A stretch of 64,000 nucleotides of DNA from DATBSL01 sp963729875 (GTDB lineage Bacteria > Acidobacteriota > Vicinamibacteria > Fen-336): positions 1 to 64,000 of the forward strand of contig CAVSPR010000007.1 in NCBI GenBank assembly GCA_963729875.1, written 5' to 3'. The notes below the pieces were generated by a model. The model saw only the letters and a list, made by a program, of their open reading frames with translations, searched no databases and was not told the origin of the DNA. Position numbers and translations under genes: made by a program. Shown piece by piece: positions 55,850-64,000 of the stretch (the stretch's first letter is position 1; every line of letters begins with the position of its first letter).

Positions 55850-56656
55850 ATGGCGAAGCTGGGGAGGATCGAAGATCCTGAACGGCCCGCGGGGACGAGC
55901 GGGCCGGAGCCGAGGCTCACGCTCGGCAACTACGGGCTCACCGGCGTCGACCCCGCGGTCCGGAAGCGTCGAGGGCTGGCCCTCCCGGCCTCGTTGGTCC
56001 TCCACGCCACCGCGGCCGCCGCGCTCGTCGTCGTCCCCCTCCTCCTGGGGGGCGGGCTCCCCGAGCCCGGCGGCGCCGTACACGCCTTCTTCATCGAGCC
56101 CATCGCGGCGCCTGCGCCTCCGCCTCCTCCTCCGCCCCCGGCCGCCCGTCCGGCCGCGGCGGCGCGTGTCGTGCCGAAGGCGGCCGCGCCGACCGGCTTC
56201 GTCGCGCCGATCGAGGTCCCGACCGAGATCCGGCCCGAGGAGGGCCTCGACCTCGGGGTCGAGGGCGGCGCGCCGGGCGGCGTCGAGGGAGGGATCCCGG
56301 GCGGCGTGGTCGGCGGCGTCGTGGGTGGGCTGCCGGACGCGCCTCCCCCGCCGCCGGTGAAGCCGGTGCGCGTGGGCGGCGACATCCGTGAACCCAGGAA
56401 GCTGGTGGACGTGCCGCCGGTCTACCCCGCGCTCGCGGCGAAAGCCTACGTCCAGGGCATCGTCATCATCGAGGCCACCATCGACCCGCGCGGGCGGGTC
56501 GTGAACGCGACCATCCTAAGGAGCGTGCCGATGCTCGACGAGGCGGCCCTCGAGGCCGTCCGCCAGTGGGTCTACACGCCGACGCTGCTCAACGGCGTTC
56601 CGACGCCGGTGATCATGACCATCACGGTGCGGTTCCATCTCAAGCCCGGCGCCTGA
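55850..56656 (+). CDS. TonB-like energy transducer, copy 1
   Basis: This is a 268-residue protein from ATG 55850 (GAAGGGATC just upstream). A short cytoplasmic part with LTLGNYGLTGVDPAVRKRRG precedes one membrane helix (ASLVLHATAAAALVVVPLLL). A Pro-rich spacer and a Gly/Val repeat (GGVEGGIPGGVVGGVVGG) then lead to a C-terminal TonB fold (KLVDVPPVYPALAAKAYVQG, EAALEAVRQWVYTPTLLNG, TVRFHLKPGA). It should pass proton-motive energy from ExbBD to outer-membrane receptors. It is followed by a close paralogue 80 bases on. Confidence 0.92.
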   Translation: MAKLGRIEDPERPAGTSGPEPRLTLGNYGLTGVDPAVRKRRGLALPASLVLHATAAAALVVVPLLLGGGLPEPGGAVHAFFIEPIAAPAPPPPPPPPAARPAAAARVVPKAAAPTGFVAPIEVPTEIRPEEGLDLGVEGGAPGGVEGGIPGGVVGGVVGGLPDAPPPPPVKPVRVGGDIREPRKLVDVPPVYPALAAKAYVQGIVIIEATIDPRGRVVNATILRSVPMLDEAALEAVRQWVYTPTLLNGVPTPVIMTITVRFHLKPGA

Positions 56657-56665
56657 GGCGCCGGG
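56645..56665 (+). terminator. Hairpin with stop codon in the loop
   Basis: A perfect 9-bp inverted repeat CCCGGCGCC (56645-56653) / GGCGCCGGG (56657-56665) has the TGA stop codon of the first TonB-like gene (56654-56656) as its three-base loop. No T run follows, so it may slow or end transcription weakly, or stabilise the 3' end, rather than act as a classical terminator. Confidence 0.5.
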
Positions 56666-56736
56666 CCCCGGCCTGACGAACGAACATCGCGGCCTCGCCC
56701 CTCGTACCTCCGTTTAGCGGACCGGAGGAGGGGACC

Positions 56737-57615
56737 ATGGCAGGCCCGACGACGATCCAGGACTTTGAACGGCTCGTGGACGAGGCGCGCCACGAGGGCG
56801 TGCTGCGGCACTCCGGAGAGCACCGCGTGGCGGGCCCGAGGACGCGGGGCCCGGAGCCGACGCTCACGCTCGGCAACTACGGCCTCACCGCCGTCGACCC
56901 CGCGGTCCGGAGGCGGCGGGGGCTGGCCCTGCCCGCCTCGGTGGTCCTCCACGCCACCGCCGCCGTCGCTCTCGCGCTCATCCCCCTCCTCCTGGCGGAC
57001 GTGCTTCCCGAGCCGGAGAGCGGAGTCCGGGCCTTCTTCATCGAGCCCATGGCGGCGCCTCCGCCTCCACCACCCCCGCCGCCCCCGGCCGCCCGTTCGC
57101 TCGCGGCGGCGCGTGCGGTGCCGAAGGCCACCGTGGCTACGCCGGCCGGCTTCGTCGCGCCGATCGAGGTGCCGACCGAGATCAAGCCGGAGGAGGGCCT
57201 CGACCTCGGCGGGATCGAGGGTGGCGTGCCGGGCGGCGTCGAGGGCGGGGTCCCGGGCGGCGTGGTCGGCGGCGTCGTCGGCGGGTTGCCGGACGCGCCT
57301 CCTCCGCCGCCGGCGAAGGCCGTGCGCGTGGGCGGCAACGTCCGGGAGCCCCGGAAGCTGGTGGACGTGCCGCCGGTCTACCCCATGCTCGCGGCGAAGG
57401 CCGGAGTCCAGGGCATCGTCATCATCGAGTGCACGATCGACCCCCGCGGACGGGTGTCGAACGCGACCGTCCTCCGGGGCATACCGGTGCTCGACGAGGC
57501 GGCCCTCGAGGCCGTCCGCCAGTGGACCTACACGCCGACGCTGCTCAACGGTATACCGACGCCGGTGATCATGGTCGTCACGGTCCGCTTCCACCTCAAG
57601 CCCGGCGGCGCCTGA
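56737..57615 (+). CDS. TonB-like energy transducer, copy 2
   Basis: This is a 292-residue paralogue of the gene before it, from ATG 56737 (GGAGGAGGGG upstream). It shares LTLGNYGLTAVDPAVRRRRG, the membrane helix, the Pro-rich spacer, the GGVPGGVEGG repeat and the TonB domain (VDVPPVYPMLAAKAGVQG, ECTIDPRGRVSNATV, EAVRQWTYTPTLLNG). Its N-terminal cytoplasmic part is about 25 residues longer. The pair is a tandem duplication with divergence mainly in the N-terminus and spacer, so the two may serve different partners. Confidence 0.92.
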   Translation: MAGPTTIQDFERLVDEARHEGVLRHSGEHRVAGPRTRGPEPTLTLGNYGLTAVDPAVRRRRGLALPASVVLHATAAVALALIPLLLADVLPEPESGVRAFFIEPMAAPPPPPPPPPPAARSLAAARAVPKATVATPAGFVAPIEVPTEIKPEEGLDLGGIEGGVPGGVEGGVPGGVVGGVVGGLPDAPPPPPAKAVRVGGNVREPRKLVDVPPVYPMLAAKAGVQGIVIIECTIDPRGRVSNATVLRGIPVLDEAALEAVRQWTYTPTLLNGIPTPVIMVVTVRFHLKPGGA

Positions 57616-57631
57616 GGCGCGGGGCCGGTCC

Positions 57632-58078
57632 TCACAGCGTCTCGACGCGGATGCGGCGGGCGGGCAGCGAGAGGACGTGCGCGGCGAAGCTCTCGTTGAA
57701 GAGGGCGCCGGGGCGCCGCTCGCGCAGGTGGGCCACGGCCTGCTCGCCCGTCATGCCGAGGTAGGTGAGCGCGGTCGCAACGACGAGCACGGAGCGGTTG
57801 AGGCCCATGCGGCAGTGGACGAGCACGCGGTGGTCGGCGGAGACGAGGTCGGCCACCAGGCGGCCCAGGGCCTCGATCTTGGTGAGGTTCGGCAGGTCCT
57901 CGTCCAGGATGGGGTGGTAGACGTAGAAGATCGTGTTCGGGGCCTCGGGGAGGCCCGGGTCCACGTCGCCGTCCATGTCGACGATCGTGTCGATGCCCCG
58001 CTCGCGCAGGGCCTCCCAGTCCTCGACGTCGCCCGAGACGTAGAGCGTGCCTTCCGGGTTCACGGCCACGAGGTCCAC
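57632..58078 (-). CDS. Dual-specificity protein phosphatase
   Basis: This is a 148-residue protein from GTG 58078. The catalytic loop is HCRMGLNRS (Cys89, Arg95) with the general acid probably Asp59 or Asp61 in HPILDEDLPNL. The start has VNPEGTLYVSGDVEDWEAL as in cytoplasmic DSP/tyrosine phosphatases. It would dephosphorylate phospho-Ser/Thr/Tyr proteins and may counter the kinase at 29.8 kb (speculative). It is complete and convergent with the second TonB-like gene. Confidence 0.91.
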   Translation of the reverse strand: MDLVAVNPEGTLYVSGDVEDWEALRERGIDTIVDMDGDVDPGLPEAPNTIFYVYHPILDEDLPNLTKIEALGRLVADLVSADHRVLVHCRMGLNRSVLVVATALTYLGMTGEQAVAHLRERRPGALFNESFAAHVLSLPARRIRVETL

Positions 58079-58100
58079 GCTCAGCAGTCTGCCACAGTCC

Positions 58101-60967
58101 TCAGCGGGCGGCCGACGCCCGGCGCTCGAGGAAGCGGACGAGCTCCGCGTCGACCGGCGCCCCGGGGTCGAGGGCCTGCGCCTTCGCGATCGCCTCCCGG
58201 GCCTCGGCCCAGCGCTGCTGACGGGCGAGGATCGCCCCGAGCCGCAGCCACGCCGCCGCGTTCCCGGGCTCCAGCCGCACGAGCGCCCGGTGTGCCTCGC
58301 CGGCCCGCGCGTAGTCGAGGCGGTCGAGGGCGAGGTTGCCGACCGACTCCCACGCCCTCGCGTCCTTCGGGTCGGCGAGGACGGCCGCGTCCCACGCGCG
58401 CGCGGCGCGCTCGGGCTGCACCGCGGCCGCGTAGCGCTCTCCCAGCGCCCGCAGGAACGTGGCTCCCGCCGGTCCCTCTGGCAGCGCCTCCGACAGCACC
58501 GCCCGGACGTCGCCCGAGACCCGGCCCATCGCCGCGTACTGCCCGGCCGCCTGGCGCGCCGCGTCCGCGGGCGGCACCACGTTCCTCCGGGGCGCCACGA
58601 ACTCAACGTACGGGTGGTCGTCGGTGTTGAGCGGCGTCCCCGAGGGGAACGCCTGCCGGTCCTCGACCCAGCGCTCCATCTCCGAGCGGCCCATGGCGAA
58701 CGTCGCCGCGAGGGCGGCGGGGTCGCCGAGGGCGCGCGTCGAGCGCAGGTCGGCGCCGAGGGCGGGCTCGGCGAACGCGCGCTCCAGCCGTGCCCGGTCG
58801 AGCCGGTGCGGCTCGCGGCTGCCCACGAGGAGCAGGTCTGCCGCGAGGTTCAAAGCACCGCCCGGCGGGCCCACCGGGGGCACGAGCCAGAGCGAGGCGT
58901 GCGGGAAGACCGACAGGAACGTCTTCACCTCGACCTTCACGTCGGCGGGGTCCAGGTTGTAGTAGTGGAACCACTGGGCGAACACGCCACCCGGGGCGGT
59001 GCGGGCGAGAGCGGCCTCGTGGAACTCCCGGGTGAACAGGTTCGAGACGCCCGAGATCCAGGGGTTCGAGGGCTCGGACACGATCACGTCGAATCCCCCG
59101 CGGCCGCGCAGCAGGTGGTTGCGGCCGTCGCGGAACGTCATGCGGAAGCGCGGGTCGCCCTTCAGTCCCCCGCTGAGGTCCGCGAACAGGGGCGCCGCCT
59201 CCCAGGTGGCGGGCTCGATCTCGACGCACTCGAGCGACGTCCAACGGGTAGAGGGCCGCCGAGGCCGCCGTCGCTCCCGCTCCCCAGCCGATCACGAGCA
59301 CGCGCTTCGGCGCGGGGTGCAGCAGCATCGGCACGTGGGCGAGGGTCTTCTGCGTCACCACGTCCTCGGCCCCGCTGCCGGCGTCGGTCTGTCCGTTCGA
59401 CCGAGAGGAAGCGGCGGCCGCCCCCCTTGGGCTCGGAGACGGCCACGACCGCCTCGCTCCCCTCGCGGTAGAAGAGGAGCGTCCGCTGCTCGCGCAGCCA
59501 CGCGGGGAGGCGGCGGGCGGAGTCGAGGCTGCCTCTCCACTCGAGCGCGTAGCGGTAGACGCCGGAGGTCATCAGGACCGGGTCCCAGGGCGCCCAGCCG
59601 GGGACGAGGGCCCCGGCGGCAGAGGCCGTCCCGACGAGGGCCGCCGCCTGGAGGACGGGGCGCCACCGGGCCGCGGCGGCGAGGGCCCATGCTCCCCCGG
59701 CCAGCAGCAGCCCCGCGAAGACGAGGTACGGCCGCTGGAGGCCGAGGTGCCTCACCAGCACGAGGTCGGCCGCCAGGGCCCCCAGGATGGCCCCCGCCGT
59801 GTTCCAGGCGTAGAGCCGCCCCGCGGCCCGCTGCGCCCCGTGGCCGGGGCGGACGAGGTGCAGCAGCAGCGGGAAGGTGAGGCCGAGGGCCACGGTCACC
59901 GGCAGCATGGTGAGGAGGCAGAGGGCGAGACCGGCCGCCTGGTGGGCGGCGAACGACACGGGTAGTGCCCCGAGCGCGGCGAAGTAGACGATGGGGAGCC
60001 GGCCGATCGCCCACTCGCCCGCGAGCATGGCGAGGCCGGCGACCGCGAAGAGCAGGCCCACCGCGCGCGTCGGCCGCCCGACCCGGCCGCGCACGCGGGC
60101 GTACAGAGCCGAGCCGAGCGCGATCCCGAGCAGCACCGCCAGGAGCATCAGGTTGAAGGCGTAGACGGACGACCCGATGACGAGGGCGTAGGACCGGGTC
60201 CAGAGCACCTCGACGCCGAAGGTGGCCGCCCCGGACGCGACCGCGAGCGCGGGACCGAGGGCGAGAGGGCTCTCCGCCCGTCCCGCCCCGGGTGGCTCCG
60301 GGGGACCTGCCGGGGGGGCGAGCGGCCCGATCTCGCGCGACCACCGCCGCGTCACCCCGCCCACGAAGAGGCTCAGGGCCGCCGCCGCGACCAGGGTCCC
60401 TCTTACCCCGAGGGCGGGCACGAGGACGAACGGCGCCAGGGCCACGCCGAGGGCGCCACCCAGCGTGTTGAGGAGGTAGAGCCGGCCGAACCCCGCCCTA
60501 ATGTCGGCCCCCGCCCGCGCGAGGAACTCGACCGCCAGCGGCACCGTGGCCCCGAGCAGCACGGTCGGGGGCAGGAGGACGAGCGCGGCGAGCAGGGCGA
60601 TCCCGGCCGACTCGGCGGCCCCGGAGAGGCCCGACCGCGACACGAGGACGCCGTACGCCCACGGCAGCGCGCGCAAGAGGGGCAGGGTCAGGAGGGCGGT
60701 CATCCCGACGGCCATCTCCACGAGCGCGTAGGCCCGCAGGGGGTCCGCGGCCGGGCGGCGCGCGGCGAGCGCGCTCCCCAGGGCCAGCCCGCCCATGAAC
60801 ACGGCCAGCACCATGGCCACCGCCGACGTGGTGCCGCCGAAGACGAGGCCGAACGAGCGCATCCAGAGCGACTCGTAGACGAGGGCGGCTGCGCCGGAGA
60901 GGGCGACCAGGAAGGGCAGGGCCCGCGCCGCGCGGGCCGCCCGGGGCTCGGCCGGTGGGGCGGTCAT
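58101..60967 (-). CDS. Membrane-fused spermidine-synthase-like protein with TPR, two frameshifts
   Basis: This protein has about 950 residues. Twelve or so membrane helices of MFS/SpeE-fusion type (FLVALSGAAALVYESLWMRSFG, ATFGVEVLWTRSYALVIGSS) come first. After indels near 59385 and 59245 there is a spermidine-synthase fold: LVIGWGAGATAASAALYPL, CVEIEPATWEAA, FDVIVSEPSNPWISGVSNLFTREFH. The tail carries TPR-like helices (ARAWESVGNLALDRLDYARA). Relatives are annotated as fused MFS/spermidine synthases; real polyamine synthesis is not shown for them. Confidence 0.88.
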
Positions 60968-61010
60968 GGTGCGCCCGGCAATCTAGCAGATCGCGTAGAA
61001 TCCCGCTCCC

Positions 61011-61586
61011 GTGCCCGGCCCTTCGGAATCCCGCGACGCGCTCGCCGACGCCCTCCGCCGCCACGCGCCCGCCGACGAGGAGGAGGCGCGCGACCGCGAC
61101 CTCATTCTCGAGTTCGTCCACCGCCACGAGTACCCCTTCGACCGCGGCATCGCCGAGGGCCACCTGACCGGCAGCGCGATGACGGTCTCGGCGGACGGCA
61201 CGCGCGTCCTCCTTCTCCACCACCGCAAGCTCGACCGCTGGCTGCAGCCGGGGGGCCACGGCGACCCCGGGGAGACGACCGGCGAGGAGGTGGCCCTGCG
61301 CGAGGCCTTCGAGGAGAGCGGCATCGCCGGCCTCTCGCTCCACCCGAGGGCACCGCGCCCGCTCGACGTGGACGTGCACGACATCCCCGCGCGCGGGAAC
61401 GAGCCCGCCCACGAGCACCTCGACCTGCGCTATCTCGTGGTCGCCCCGGAGGGCGCGACGGTTGCCCCCGACCTCGCGGAGCTGCACGAGATCCGCTGGG
61501 TGCCCTGGGACGAGGTGGACGCACTCGGCCCGGACCACGGCCTGCGCCGGGCGCTGGCCAAGGCCCGGGCGGTCGTCGGGGGCTAG
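61011..61586 (+). CDS. Nudix hydrolase
   Basis: This is a 191-residue protein from GTG 61011. The Nudix box GHGDPGETTGEEVALREAFEESGI fits GX5EX7REUXEEXGU (starting near residue 82), and LQPGGHGDPGE gives the substrate-binding turn. N-terminal helices (LADALRRHAPADEEEARDRD) precede it. It hydrolyses nucleoside-diphosphate-linked compounds; the substrate is unknown. Its stop overlaps the PilZ gene's end (convergent genes share 61583-61586). Confidence 0.93.
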   Translation: MPGPSESRDALADALRRHAPADEEEARDRDLILEFVHRHEYPFDRGIAEGHLTGSAMTVSADGTRVLLLHHRKLDRWLQPGGHGDPGETTGEEVALREAFEESGIAGLSLHPRAPRPLDVDVHDIPARGNEPAHEHLDLRYLVVAPEGATVAPDLAELHEIRWVPWDEVDALGPDHGLRRALAKARAVVGG

Positions 61587-62011
61587 CTCACCGGCCGCGG
61601 GCGCTTCGGCTCGCGGGCGACGAAGGCCTGCAGGCGCGCGAGGGAGTCGGGCTCGGGCTCGAGAAAGCGCACGGCCACCCCGCGCGGGTGCTGGGGGGAC
61701 TCGTGCTCGGCCTGTGCCACGCGCACGACCTCGGCCCGCAGCGCGAGCTCCACCCGCTCGGGCAGGATGAGCAGCTTCAGCAGGTGGGTCTCCCCGACCG
61801 CGACGGGGGCGCGGGTCGAGAGGTAGGCGCCGGTCACGCTCACGTCGGCGACGCCCACGATGTGGGCCCGCGCGCCGACCAGCAGCACCGCCCCCCGGCC
61901 GAACGGCAGCTTGCGGCGGAAGGCCCGGCGCCTCTCCGACCCGGAGTCGTCGGTCACGATCTCGTGCCCTCCAGCCTCCACGCCCGCCTGCGTCTCTTGG
62001 TCGTGCATCAC
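61583..62011 (-). CDS. PilZ-domain protein (c-di-GMP binding)
   Basis: This is a 142-residue protein. It has an RxxxR-type sequence in ERRRAFRRKLPF (about residues 26-37) and DVSVTGAYLSTR (about 55-66), the two halves of the PilZ c-di-GMP site, followed by beta strands to VRFLEPEPDSLARLQAFVA. Such single-domain proteins alter motility, secretion or adhesion in response to c-di-GMP. There is no signal peptide. The 170 bases upstream (62012-62182) contain no gene I can support. Confidence 0.88.
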   Translation of the reverse strand: MMHDQETQAGVEAGGHEIVTDDSGSERRRAFRRKLPFGRGAVLLVGARAHIVGVADVSVTGAYLSTRAPVAVGETHLLKLLILPERVELALRAEVVRVAQAEHESPQHPRGVAVRFLEPEPDSLARLQAFVAREPKRPRPVS

Positions 62012-62182
62012 ATCCTACTCCCGTCGCGCCAGGGCGATCCGCGAGAGGGCCTCGCCCCCGCGGGTGGGAAAGCAGGGGTTATGCCAGGTAGAGCGGACGT
62101 CCGGATCCGGCTGAGGCACAGCGAGTTGCTTCACACGGGGACCGAGTCCGGCCTCCCCGCCTGACCGACAACCGGACAGCTC

Positions 62183-63114
62183 TCAGCCGTCCGCCTTCCG
62201 CAGAAGCGCCTCGATCTCGTCCCGCCGCGGGGCCGAGGGCTGCGCGCCGAGCTTCGTCACGGAGAGCGCCGCGGCGGCGTTGGCGAAGCGGACGGCGTCG
62301 AGCAGCGGGCGGCCCTCGACGAGGGCCACCGCCAGCGCGCCGCAGTGGACGTCGCCGGCCGCGGTCGTGTCCACCGCCTCCACCGCGAAGCCGGGCACGA
62401 GCGCGCGCACGCCGTCCCCGGCCACGTAGGCGCCGCGCGCGCCGAGGGTCAGCACGACGGTCTTCGGCCCCTTCGCGCAGGAGCGCCTGGGCCGCCGCCT
62501 CGACGTCGGCGTCGGTCGCGACGGCCTCCGGCCGGTCAGGAACTCGGCCTCGGTCTCGTTCACCGCGAGGTACGCGAGCCGCGCGAGCGAGGCCTCCGCG
62601 ACTTGCCGCGCCGGCGCGAGGTTGAGCATGACCGGCTTGCCGAGCTCCGCCCCGAGGGCGATCACGTGGTCGAGCGTCTCCGGCAGGATCTCGCACTGGC
62701 TGATGACGATCGCCGCCCCCTCGATCGCCTCGCGGGCGCGGTCCACGTGCGCGGGGGTCAGGCGGTAGTTGGCGCCGGGGGCCACCGCGATGCAGTTCCG
62801 GCCCTCGCCCGCCGACCATGATGAGCGCGGTGCCGGAGGCGACTCCCGCTCTCCTCGAAGACGAAGCGGGTGTCGATGCCGTCTGCCTTCAGGCTCTCGA
62901 CCACCTGGCCGCCGTAGGCGTCGTCGCCCACGCAGCCGACGAAGACGACGTCTCCTCCGGCGCGGGCCGCCCCCACCGCCTGGTTCGCGCCCTTGCCCCC
63001 GAATACCTGGGCGAAGACGCCGTCGGTCACCGTCTCGCCGACCTTCGGCAGGCGGGGCATCTTCATGACGAGGTCGACGTTCGAGCTGCCGACGACGACG
63101 ATCGCTCCCTTCAC
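62183..63114 (-). CDS. rbsK: Ribokinase (PfkB family), frameshifted
   Basis: ATG 63114 opens IVVVGSSNVDLVMKMPRLPK and the ribokinase motif VFGGKGANQAVGAARAGGDVVFVGCVGDDAYG. Indels near 62840 and 62815 and again near 62530 and 62480 break the reading; the pieces are NCIAVAPGANYRLTPAHVDR, SQCEILPETLDHVI, NLAPARQVAEASLAR and VDTTAAGDVHCGALAVALVEG, with the catalytic Asp in the last. It phosphorylates ribose or a similar sugar at O5. It overlaps the neighbouring sugar-permease gene end, suggesting uptake plus phosphorylation. Confidence 0.88.
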
Positions 63115-64000
63115 GGCCTCGTCCTCACGACCAGCCGCGCCGCGACGATCATCGCGAGCCCGGCGATGAAGAGACGAACATGGCGGCGATGAGCCGGCCC
63201 GTCCCCGAGGCGCCCGCGCCCGCGAACTCCTTCCAGACGAAGACCCCCCACGCCGCCGCCACCATCGTCGCTCCCTGGCCGAGGCCGTAGGAGATCGCGA
63301 AGCCCGCCTGCTCGGAGGCGATGAGGCTCATCGTCATGCCGAAGCACCAGATGAAGCCGCCGAGGAGGCCGACGAGGTGGAGCCTCGGGTTGCCCTTCGT
63401 GACGTACTCGCCGTAGGTGGTGGCGGCGCCGCTCACCGGCCGGTACATGAAGAAGGAGTTCCAGAGGAAGTTCGAGAGGAGGACGCCGAGGGTGAAGACG
63501 AGCATCGCGGAGAAGGGCGTGAGCCGCCCGGCCTGCGGGTCCCGGAAGTCGGTGATCATCGACGCCGCCACGAATCGGTAGAAGAAGCCCATCAGCAGCC
63601 CGGAGAGCACGGAGAGGGCGAGGCCCCTGGCGGTCGCCCCCTTCGCCGATGGCAGCTTCGCGTAGGCCCGCGCGTCCACGAGGATCGCCGCGACCACGAG
63701 GGCGACGCCCGCGAAGAGAAGGACCGGGCTGCCGAGGGGGGTGGCGACGTAGTTCACGACCACGCCGACGACGAGGGCGAGGCCGATCGCGACGGGGAAG
63801 GCCACGGCGAGGCCGGCCACGTCGATGGCGGCCACGATCAGCAGGTTCGCGAGGTTGAAGACGATGCCCCCGACGAAGGCCGACCCGAGCGCATCCCCGC
63901 CCGCCTGCCGCAGGTCGGCGAGGAAGCCCCGCCCCTCGCTGCCCGTGCTCCCGATCGTGAGCCCGAGCACGAGCGAGGTCACGACGAGGCCGATCGCGTA
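63111..64000 (-). CDS. Sugar/ureide permease of the GRP-DMT type (partial, frameshifted)
   Basis: The gene runs off the right edge, so its N-terminus is missing. At least eight hydrophobic segments are seen, with LVLGLTIGSTGSEGRGFLADL, SAFVGGIVFNLANLLIVAAIDVAGL, LVGLLGGFIWCFGMTMSLIAS and YGLGQGATMVAAAWGVFVWKEF. The order recalls GRP sugar transporters and ureide permeases of the DMT superfamily. An indel near 63170 shifts the last helix (RLFIAGLAMIVAARLVVRTR) to another frame ending at TGA 63111-63113. Its stop overlaps the ribokinase start, so ribose or a nucleoside-derived sugar is a fair guess. Confidence 0.82.
   Translation of the reverse strand, partial: RDRPRRDLARARAHDREHGQRGAGLPRRPAAGGRGCARVGLRRGHRLQPREPADRGRHRRGRPRRGLPRRDRPRPRRRRGRELRRHPPRQPGPSLRGRRPRGRGDPRGRAGLREAAIGEGGDRQGPRPLRALRAADGLLLPIRGGVDDHRLPGPAGRAAHALLRDARLHPRRPPLELPLELLLHVPAGERRRHHLRRVRHEGQPEAPPRRPPRRLHLVLRHDDEPHRLRAGGLRDLLRPRPGSDDGGGGVGGLRLEGVRGRGRLGDGPAHRRHVRLFIAGLAMIVAARLVVRTRP

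Overview
The window is high-GC Gram-negative DNA from an environmental bacterium. A Ser/Thr kinase fused to TPR repeats, a TonB-dependent receptor, two TonB-like proteins, Tat- and lipobox-bearing exports, GTG starts and 4-nt GTGA gene overlaps fit Acidobacteriota (Thermoanaerobaculia/Holophagae-like). That placement is inference from gene content, not from a marker gene.

Positions 1 to about 14,445 are part of a chromosomal-integron gene-cassette array. The sequence is visibly less GC-rich than the rest, genes are short and unrelated, and almost every one is followed by an imperfect palindrome bounded by a xxxxAAC box and a GTTxxxx box (attC). I count eleven attC sites and two remnants. Three sites are split by insertion sequences of three different families (IS30, IS3, IS110/IS1111). 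Cassette cargo includes two damaged RelE/HigB-HigA-type toxin-antitoxin pairs, a DUF1254/DUF1214 protein, a SAM methyltransferase, a MOSC protein, an uncharacterised protein, a thioredoxin-like protein, an M50-like membrane protein with an altered active site, an AAC(6')-like GNAT acetyltransferase, a second unknown protein, a truncated CPBP protease, a cupin and an isoprenylcysteine-methyltransferase-like protein. No integrase is present. All attC sites share one orientation, so intI/attI should lie left of position 1.

From 14.5 kb the backbone is core-like. 14.5-24.2 kb holds an aldose epimerase, a class IV aminotransferase and a tightly packed minus-strand run (methyltransferase, SDR, GH88, QueD, FAD oxidoreductase, NAD epimerase, D-aminoacylase-like amidohydrolase, secreted lipoprotein). 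24.4-29 kb has membrane proteins, a TonB-dependent receptor and an NTF2-like lipoprotein. 29-41.6 kb has a PEGA protein, the kinase-TPR, the ABC-F protein EttA, an SDR/epimerase/FAD run, a serine hydrolase, a desaturase and a proline-rich outer-membrane protein.

41.7-48.9 kb is the most interesting backbone locus: a six-gene minus-strand cluster of PspA/IM30 (a bacterial ESCRT-III-family protein), a membrane-anchored solute-binding protein fused to an OmpA domain, an ABC permease, an ABC ATPase, a membrane coiled-coil protein and a classical AAA+ ATPase. I propose it as a candidate envelope-remodelling or stress system.

49-64 kb has a gene pair behind a likely leaderless promoter, a Tat-exported glycosidase, an Nramp-like transporter, a Gfo/Idh oxidoreductase, a zinc-type dehydrogenase, tandem TonB-like genes, a dual-specificity phosphatase, a spermidine-synthase-like fusion, a Nudix hydrolase, a PilZ protein, ribokinase and the start of a sugar/ureide permease.

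Caveat: many well-conserved genes carry single-base frameshifts (for example near 16.2, 19.0, 37.86, 41.3, 42.4-46.5, 50.1, 59.2-59.4 and 62.5-63.2 kb). The density suggests residual indel errors in the sequence, so frameshifted genes are annotated as one locus and 'broken' does not necessarily mean dead.
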